Origin: Nemertoderma westbladi
Taxonomy: Eukaryota; Xenacoelomorpha; Nemertodermatida; Nemertodermatidae
Direction of reading: 5' to 3'
DNA: 37,116 nucleotides
Assembly (NCBI GenBank): GCA_032718475.1
Contig: JAUCBJ010002612.1
Location: 1-37,116, forward strand
Every line of letters starts with the position of its first letter. The stretch's first letter is position 1. Both the position numbers and the translations under genes were made by a program. Below, piece by piece: positions 31,331-37,116 of this stretch. Below the pieces are notes generated by a model that saw nothing but the letters and a program-made list of their open reading frames with translations, was not told the DNA's origin and searched no databases.

Positions 31331-31338
31331 ATTTCACT
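31331..31338. repeat. Right 8-bp target duplication ATTTCACT
   Basis: Copy of 30453-30460. Confidence 0.7.
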
Positions 31339-31447
31339 CTACAAGAACTTAAAAGCAGCTTATCATCCCGCTCACACAGTCACAGGCACCGACTTTGCGG
31401 ATGATCGCACTGCTTTTAATATGCTAGCAGACTGGCTAAGAAGTTTC

Positions 31448-31869
31448 CTAAGGAAGTTCAGATTGTGTGCTACTTTCCAACTATTGTTGCCCCTGTAGAG
31501 GAGGTGGAAAATTTCTACCACAGTGTACAATCTGATCTACCACAATCTGATGGAGTGGATCAGCATGCATTCTTAACATTCCTGGGAGACTTTAATGCAA
31601 GTCTGCATCAATCACCTGCATCGCCCTGGGTCTATAGCGATAGTGTAAACAGAAATTCCATCCATCTTCCGGATTTTATCTCTGAAAATGGATTATTTTC
31701 GGCTGGAACCCAGTTCAAGAAGCGAACTGGAAAGCTATGGACTCATAGTGGACCCAGTGGTCACAAGTCCCAGATAGACCATATTATGTTTCGTAGGAAA
31801 TACAGGAGCTCAATGCATTTATACTTCGACCCTTCTCCAGTGATCACCGCCTTATTGTTTGCAAGGTAA
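31448..31869 (+). pseudogene. LINE endonuclease fragment
   Basis: The open stretch reads KEVQIVCYFPTIVAP at its start, then FLGDFNA, the conserved GDFN of exonuclease-endonuclease-phosphatase folds, and SQIDHIMFRRKYRSS, the DH-containing end of the domain. The N-terminal half with the first catalytic residues is absent. The frame is lost just after 31869 and coding resumes in another frame. Confidence 0.8.
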
Positions 31870-31877
31870 TACTTAGT

Positions 31878-32267
31878 GTGCGTGCTAGCAGAATAACGAA
31901 ATCTGCCTTGCCGCGACATGACTGGTCCTCTCTGTTGCAACAGCCAAGTGTGAGATCCAGCTTCACACTACAGCTGAGCAACAGGTATGAGGCTCTTGCC
32001 TCTGAGGCGGCAGATCACTGTGAGGGCTATACTGCCATCACTGAAGCAGTTAAGTTAGAAGCTGCAGAAACAGTTCCTGTTTATCCTCAAAACAGGCAAA
32101 GGGCCCCCTTGACTGACCACAAAATTCAGAAGTTCCGAAATGACCTCTATAAGGCACAGAAAGAGTCCAGGCTCAAACAGACTACAGCGGCCAAGAATGC
32201 AGTTAAGGCTGCATCTAGGTCCCTGAACAGGCAGTACTCTGTTAATCTACAGGAGCTAATATACTAA
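31878..32267 (+). pseudogene. LINE linker between endonuclease and reverse transcriptase
   Basis: Open frame of about 129 codons, in a different frame from the endonuclease piece, rich in Lys/Arg/Ala (NRQRAPLTDHKIQKFRNDLY). Its position and composition match the connector of LINE ORF2. It ends in TAA, and frame-broken sequence continues to the reverse transcriptase. Confidence 0.6.
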
Positions 32268-32525
32268 CAGGTTGATACCATCAATGATGCTGATGACAGC
32301 AGGCAATCATCCCAGGCAAGGAAATCGATCAACTAGCTTACTGGCGGAAACGCCAACCAACCGCCAAGGTTAAGGCTGAATCACCAGCCGATCGCCTCAA
32401 TGGTTGGAAGGCCCACTTTGAAAAGCTCCTCAATAATGACAGGGTATTGCCTGATAACTTTATAGACGTAAAAGTGTCTGAGTCTACTCCCAGATATTCC
32501 CATTGGCGATATCTCCTTTGCAGAA

Positions 32526-33390
32526 GTGAAGGCTGCTGCAAAGAGCATTAAGACCAATCGTGCCAGTGGAGTAGATGGTGTTCCCCCTGAGGTCTTTAAA
32601 ATACCTGAGTGTTTAAAGCTCATCTATCCCATCATAGTAGACATGTACCGAACAACAAGAGTCCCACAAGAAATGAAAACAAATAAGTTGGTGCCAGTTC
32701 CCAAGAAGGGCAACCTAACACTCTATGGTTATTTTCGGGGAATCTCATTGATCTCGATTGCTGCAAAGCTATACAATAGAATTATATTAAATCGCATCAG
32801 GGATCCCATTGAGAGACTGCTCCGTGGAAATCAGAATGGGTTCCGTAAAGGTCGTGGGACCATGGAGCCCATTTTGGCACTTAGAAGGATAATTGAAGAG
32901 TTATCAAAAAAGAAAGACAGGCATCTGGCTGTTATCTTTGTTGACTTCTTCAAGGCCTTTGATTCAATCTCTCGCTCACGTATGTTCAGCATACTTTCAT
33001 TATATGGGATTCCTGATGAAATTATTGCAGCAATCAGATCAGTTTACGATGGTTCGACAACATTTGTGTCTACTGTTGTTGACGGTGACACAGAACCATT
33101 TGAAGTGTTATGGGGCGTCCTCCAGGGAGACACACTTGCACCATTCTTGTTAATAATTGTGGTTGACTATGTTCTACGCATGTCCTTAGATCATCATAAT
33201 GATGATAACTCCACCTACTGGCTCCAGAAGTCGATGAAGTCCTGCCAAATACCTAACTGATCTAGACTTTGCTGATGACTTAGGAGTACTCTCAGTATCA
33301 CTAGAGGGAGCCCAATGGCTCTTCAGCTCATTAGAACATGTTGCTTCTAGTGTTGGTATTTTTATTAAGTTCAGAAAGACCAAAATTTTG
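32526..33390 (+). pseudogene. LINE reverse transcriptase, frameshifted
   Basis: 32526-33260 is open and carries the start of the domain (KTNRASGVDGVPPEVF), the NGFRKGRGT region, motif A as AVIFVDFFKAFDS and motif B as GVLQGDTLAPFLL. Motif C (YLTDLDFADDLGVLS) lies at 33250-33294 but in another frame, with a stop just before it. All catalytic aspartates are still present, but the frame break and stop prevent a continuous enzyme. Confidence 0.9.
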
Positions 33391-34045
33391 ACAGTTAACT
33401 TTGAAAGTCCTCAGCAAGTCTCTGGCCGGATGAGCATAAGCTCAAAGGATGGTATGCTTGAGCATGTGGACGACTTATGTTACCTGGGATCATGGATCCG
33501 GAAGTCAGGTGAGGGCCTTCGAATACGTAAGGGAAAGGCATGGGCAGCCTTGAATAGGCTTTCCAGGATTTGGAAGTCACCGAGAATTAATCGGAAACTT
33601 AAGGTCCGATTATTTAGAGCAGCAGTAGTTCCAGTACTCCTCTATGGGAGTCCATGCTGGGCTCTAACTGCTGAGGACACCAAATCTCTGGAGGGCACAT
33701 TCACAAGAATGCTACGCCGGGTTCATTGTGTCAATTACGATGCACACATCACCAACTAGACACTATATAAGATTGGAGGTCTCATTGGTTCTCCCAAGCT
33801 TGACACTAGAACAAAATCGCCTCCGCTTTGCCGGACATTGCTTTCGCCGTGAGGACCAGCCAGTGCATAATCTTGTACTGTGGCAGCCTCATGGAGTGAA
33901 TAAGCATGGTAGACAGCCCATGACTTTCTTGAAACGCATCTTAAAGGACACTGGCCTTGAAGATACGGATGATCTAACAAATGTCATGGGTGATAGGGAG
34001 TTGTGGTGGAGCAATTTTGTCGACAAGCCGGCACAGCATTCTTAA
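33391..34045 (+). pseudogene. LINE thumb and C-terminal region, copy 1
   Basis: Reads through LCYLGSWIRKSG, AWAALNRLSRIWKS and VLLYGSPCWALTAED to a stop at 33757-33759. It then continues in another frame with LRFAGHCFRREDQP and DRELWWSNFVDKPAQHS up to the stop at 34045, probably the original end of the protein. Confidence 0.85.
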
Positions 34046-34080
34046 AAATGCAGCTGCAATGCAGCATGCCGATCCTAGTA

Positions 34081-34672
34081 GTATTAACTCCAAAAAGACC
34101 CAACATTTTAACAGTTAACTTTGAAAGTCCTCTGCAAGTCTCTGACCGGATGAGCATAAGCTTAAAAGGATGGTATGCTTGAGCATGTGTACGACTTCTG
34201 TTACCTGGGATCATGGATCCGGAAGTCAGGTGAGGACCTTCGAATACGTAAGGGAAAGGCATGTGGGCAGCCTTGAATAAGCTTTCCAGGATTTGGAAGT
34301 CACAGATAATTAATCGGAAACTTAAGTTCCGATTATTTAGAGCAGCAGTAGTTCCAGTACTCCTCTATGGGAGTCCATGCTGGGCTCTAACTGTTGAGGA
34401 CACCAAATATCTGGATGGCACATTCACAAGAATGCTACGCCGGGTTCATTGTGTCAAGTACAATAAACACATTCTCCAACCAGACACTATATAACATTGG
34501 TGGTGTCTCATTGGTTCCCCCAAGCTTGACACTAGAACAAAATCGCCTCCGCTTTGCAGGACATTGCTTTCGCCGTGAGGACCAACCAGAGCATAGTCTT
34601 GTGCTTTGGCAGCGTCATGGAGTGAAAAAGCATGGTGGACAGCCCATGACTTTCTTGACACGCATTTTAACC
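34081..34672 (+). pseudogene. LINE C-terminal region, copy 2 (duplicate)
   Basis: A second copy of 33361 to about 33945, offset by 720 bp and diverged by roughly 7-8% by eye. It has extra bases (TTAAAAGG for TCAAAGG, GCATGTGGG for GCATGGG) that break the frame. It stops abruptly at ACACGCATTTTAA, before the last 30 codons of copy 1. Either a tandem duplication or a second truncated insertion. Confidence 0.88.
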
Positions 34673-34674
34673 CT

Positions 34675-35459
34675 ATTAAACCGGGGAGGTTCAATATGAC
34701 CCCCCGTGCTTTTTTTATTTTAATTCTGAAACAAACGCAGTTGGGAATCTGAAATTTTATGACTTTTCCTAAAAATCTAATATCTTCCTAGTAGTGAAAA
34801 CTGATCTTTCTATTTTCTAATGTGTTCTGTAAAAAGATTTATCCGTTGCCCTGGCGATTTGGTAATGCAAAATTAATTCTACACAAATAAATAAAAATAT
34901 GTAGATTTGGCGATATTGAATTTATTATTATTACAGTACTAAAGAATAATTTATTTACTTAGTGACAGACCACCACCAGTGCGAAATAAGTATTATAATA
35001 AATAAATATTAAAGATAAAAACCACAACCTAATATATAAGTTGATACCTTTGTTCACTTTTTATAACATAGGCCATATCGTGGTGACCATAGGGCCAAAA
35101 AGTAAAGTTTCGTGGAAGCGGCCACAAATCAATCTCATTTGCCTCTGTTTTGATCTCTTCACTTTTAGAACGGAGGACTGGGAAGATACAATCAGAATTT
35201 TTAAAGTGGAGCTTTCAGAAAAATTGGGATGAAAAGAGTGGTTTTTTTCAATTTACAGCGTGGTATAGTATAACATCACGACATAAAATTAATACAGTAT
35301 TACTCTAAAGCTGTTGCTTGTTTAGCCACAGGATTGATTTTCATCTTTCATCACAGAGATAGAAGACTTGGTTTATGTGATGTTTATCATCTGATTTGTA
35401 CAACTTGGATGTTGCAGCTTTACCTATTTTCTCAAAATAAAAAAAATAAAGTGAAAAGT
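34675..35459. other. AT-rich intergenic sequence
   Basis: No supportable gene. A 63-codon plus-strand frame (35041-35232) has no family feature. The SINE tail lies at the right edge. Confidence 0.55.
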
Positions 35460-35721
35460 AAATTTTCTTCGGCCGCTAGGCCAGGGATTACGCACAAAGT
35501 CTGACAACTTATTTCCAGTGCGGCCCCCTCAGAAGTTTACTCCCCAGAGGAAACTGCAGTACTCATTTAGCTACCACTTAGGATGCAAGGCAGAGATGTG
35601 CCCTGACTGGTCCCTTTAGATCATTCGTATCGAAACGAAAACTGCCCCGGCCCATTGTGAGGGTCGAACCCACGACCTACGGGAGATGTGAATTCAATGC
35701 AACCACTACACCAAGGTGGGA
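35460..35721 (-). mobile_element. tRNA-derived SINE
   Basis: Read on the minus strand, the head starts TCCCACCTTGG at 35721. It has box A TGGTGTAGTGG (35703-35713) and box B GGTTCGACCCT (35660-35670), correctly spaced for an internal RNA polymerase III promoter. The T-arm can pair (GTGGG with CTCAC) but the acceptor stem pairs at only about 4 of 7 positions, so it is a SINE head rather than a working tRNA. A body of about 180 bp follows, ending near 35460 in A/T-rich sequence. The exact tail end and target duplication are unclear. Confidence 0.75.
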
Positions 35722-35893
35722 CCTTGGACCAATAAAATAACGCAAATTTAGGGGTGGAATTATTTTATTGTGTGTGGTGTGTGTTGTTCTGGTTCAATGG
35801 CCACGATATTGCGCAATGTATAATAAATGAATAATAAATAACCCTAACATAGAAAAAACCAACAAGTCATTATAGCAGCATTAAGGGGTTAGT

Positions 35894-35927
<34 letters not shown>

Positions 35928-36002
35928 CCCACCCTTCCCCCACCGCCCATTAAAGGTGTGAGTTTGTGTGAGTATGTAACAATCATTGTTTATAAGCAAC
36001 GA
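35722..36002. other. Spacer with the longest poly-C tract
   Basis: Contains a 32-base poly-C run (35895-35926) followed by a C-rich stretch to about 35948. Minus-strand AATAAA at 35764-35769 could serve the fibrinogen-domain gene as a polyadenylation signal, 235 bp past its stop. Confidence 0.6.
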
Positions 36003-36728
36003 TTAACTCGATTGATCTGGATCATATTCAATCCACATCTCGGATCCTTGTGCCTTGGATAAGTTACCCTGAGACCAATATATTCCGTACGATGGGTTCT
36101 TCATGTATTTCGTACTGTATTTCTGGCCATTAAGATTCCCATCGCTATTGTATTTATACCACCAACCTCCGCCTTCACTGTCACCGTCACCGTAGTAATT
36201 AACCAGATTGTCCGACGAATTTTGATCGCGATCAATATCCTTCGTGCTGAAACCCGTACCATTTACAGGCGTTAAGGCATCATAAGCTTCATATATGGTA
36301 GGAGAGCCTACCACATCTTCCAAACCTTCGTATGAACCGGGTTTATAGTAGCCAGAAACTGAAAGTTTATAGTCGGATTCACTAAGACTGAATCTAGTAT
36401 ATGAGCTACAGTAGTAATATCCGTTACAATCAATTCTAATACCTAAACGGAATACTGATCCAGGTACATTGACTATACTTTTTATGTTGTCTAAGCCCAG
36501 CCAATAACTTTCTTGATAGATTCCGAAACCTTCAACGTATTCATCCCAACTTCGATTAAATGATACATTATCTGTTCTCATTTGTCTTTGTATCGTAATA
36601 GACTTTCCTTTGCATCTGATCAGAGTTTGTCCTATAGCATTAAGCAAATTGCATATTCCAATCATGTAAGGGCAATTGTTAACAACATAGTTTATGCAAA
36701 ATCGTTTGGTTGGGGATGTCACATGCTT
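36003..36728 (-). CDS. Terminal exon of a fibrinogen-related-domain (FReD) protein
   Basis: Open minus-strand exon of about 241 codons to a TAA. A good acceptor, GTTGTTCTATTGCAG, ends at 36729, so the exon probably starts at 36728; the frame has no proper ATG there. The C-terminal fibrinogen globular domain begins at SITIQRQ. It continues with FNRSWDEYVEGFG, YWLGLDNI, FSTKDIDRDQ (the calcium-site region), GGGWWYKY and NLNG, and ends soon after MWIEYDPDQSS. Such domains bind acetylated sugars or other ligands in secreted lectins (ficolin, tachylectin and FREP types), often in innate defence. The usual Cys pair near the calcium site (NCA and WWYxxC) is replaced by Leu and Asn, while two new Cys appear in IDCNGYYYCS. 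The first 40 residues do not match the usual start of the domain. Upstream exons with a signal peptide are outside or unseen. Confidence 0.85.
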   Translation of the reverse strand, partial: KHVTSPTKRFCINYVVNNCPYMIGICNLLNAIGQTLIRCKGKSITIQRQMRTDNVSFNRSWDEYVEGFGIYQESYWLGLDNIKSIVNVPGSVFRLGIRIDCNGYYYCSSYTRFSLSESDYKLSVSGYYKPGSYEGLEDVVGSPTIYEAYDALTPVNGTGFSTKDIDRDQNSSDNLVNYYGDGDSEGGGWWYKYNSDGNLNGQKYSTKYMKNPSYGIYWSQGNLSKAQGSEMWIEYDPDQSS

Positions 36729-37116
36729 CTGCAATAGAACAACTTTATATATTAGTATACGAATGACTTATTAGTGAGATCAGTTTGATATAATTTTTTT
36801 GGAATTATTACTTTCTTGACCAATTTAGCTTTTTATTCATACAGTAGTGACGGGCCTAGCGGCCAGATAAGGAACCGGCCTTTTATTTCATAAAAAAAAG
36901 TCAACCGGTAGGGGTTACAAATCCGAGTTTCTGAAATCTGTGAGTCTTGTAATAAATTGGAGTTCTCGGTTACAAATTGGTGGTAAACACAAAATATTTC
37001 GAAGATCGCGACTCATCGCGATCGGCGATTTTCGCAAAAATCGCGACGTTTGCGAAATTTCGCTATCTTCGCCGAAGAATTGTTCAAAATTGTTGCCCTA
37101 ATGAGTGGACTGCATG
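36729..37116. other. Probable intron or upstream sequence with a TCGCGA hairpin
   Basis: If 36728 is the exon start, this is intron on the minus strand. At 37000-37071 lies a hairpin-forming stretch: CGAAGATCGCGA pairs with TCGCTATCTTCG (11 of 12), and GCGATTTTCGC and AAAATCGCG lie inside. The sequence is notably rich in CGCGA/TCGCG words. No gene seen. Confidence 0.55.

Larger units (their letters stand above)
31339..34674 (+). mobile_element. Broken APE-type LINE (non-LTR retrotransposon)
   Basis: Remnants appear in the expected order: endonuclease C-terminal half, linker, reverse transcriptase, thumb and C-terminal region, then a second diverged copy of the C-terminal region. Several frameshifts and stops separate them, so the element is dead. 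The endonuclease N-terminal part is missing (5' truncation or rearrangement). The C-terminal type (YLGSWI, then AWAALNRLSRIWKS, then VLLYGSPCWALT) is the one found in many metazoan LINEs annotated as transposon-derived F52C9.6-like proteins; the clade is not settled from sequence alone. Confidence 0.88.

Noticed and set aside
35041-35232. 63-codon plus-strand frame
   Set aside because: Starts without context, no homology features and no splice signals; treated as chance.
35649-35721. Functional tRNA gene
   Set aside because: Boxes A and B and the T-arm are present, but the acceptor stem pairs at only about 4 of 7 positions and a SINE-like body follows.

Overview
This window looks like nuclear DNA of an animal, most likely a marine invertebrate. 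The reasons are a fibrinogen-related-domain exon, a BEL/Pao LTR retrotransposon, an APE-type LINE, a tRNA-headed SINE, spliced-gene signals, AT-rich unique sequence and an over-represented TAGGCCTA octamer. I have seen that octamer style in echinoderm-like genomes, so a deuterostome is my best guess, but nothing here proves the taxon. Host genes are sparse: one probable GC-rich first exon (24673-25010, minus) and one fibrinogen-domain terminal exon (36003-36728, minus). Almost everything else is repeats.

Layout. 1-5947 is one tandem array of a 16-bp G-rich unit; I see no C on its plus strand. 5948-6760 is unique flank. 6761-19441 is a complete, young BEL/Pao-type insertion: two 1256-bp LTRs differing at about eight positions, TGT...ACA ends and a 5-bp GATTT target duplication. 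It carries a 1645-codon open frame with gag, zinc knuckles and aspartic protease. Reverse transcriptase, most of RNase H and the integrase are missing, yet the tails of RNase H and probably integrase stay in frame. Two back-to-back hairpins occupy the place of a primer-binding site, the 2.1-kb leader is repeat-rich, and a distal reading frame is already broken. It is best read as a non-autonomous derivative.

19442-31330 is AT-rich sequence holding several fold-back elements. One is a MITE-like element with 65-bp inverted ends (21101-21633). Two share the same 68-bp core repeat but have unrelated inverted arrays of 17-20-bp subrepeats as arms (22085-22480 and 28488-29397). A third has TTTCTCAATG subrepeat arms and an apparent 8-bp target duplication (30461-31330). 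A separate 12-copy 68-bp satellite lies at 23681-24496, and a degenerate 16-bp GTAAGT-rich minisatellite at about 25018-25620.

31339-34674 is a broken APE-type LINE (endonuclease remnant, reverse transcriptase, C-terminal region) whose C-terminal part is present twice. 35460-35721 is a tRNA-derived SINE on the minus strand. 36003-36728 is the fibrinogen-domain exon, followed by short palindromic sequence to the window end.

The strongest candidates for something undescribed are the fold-back family with a conserved core and exchangeable arms, and the collapsed but open BEL/Pao polyprotein element with hairpins in place of a primer-binding site.
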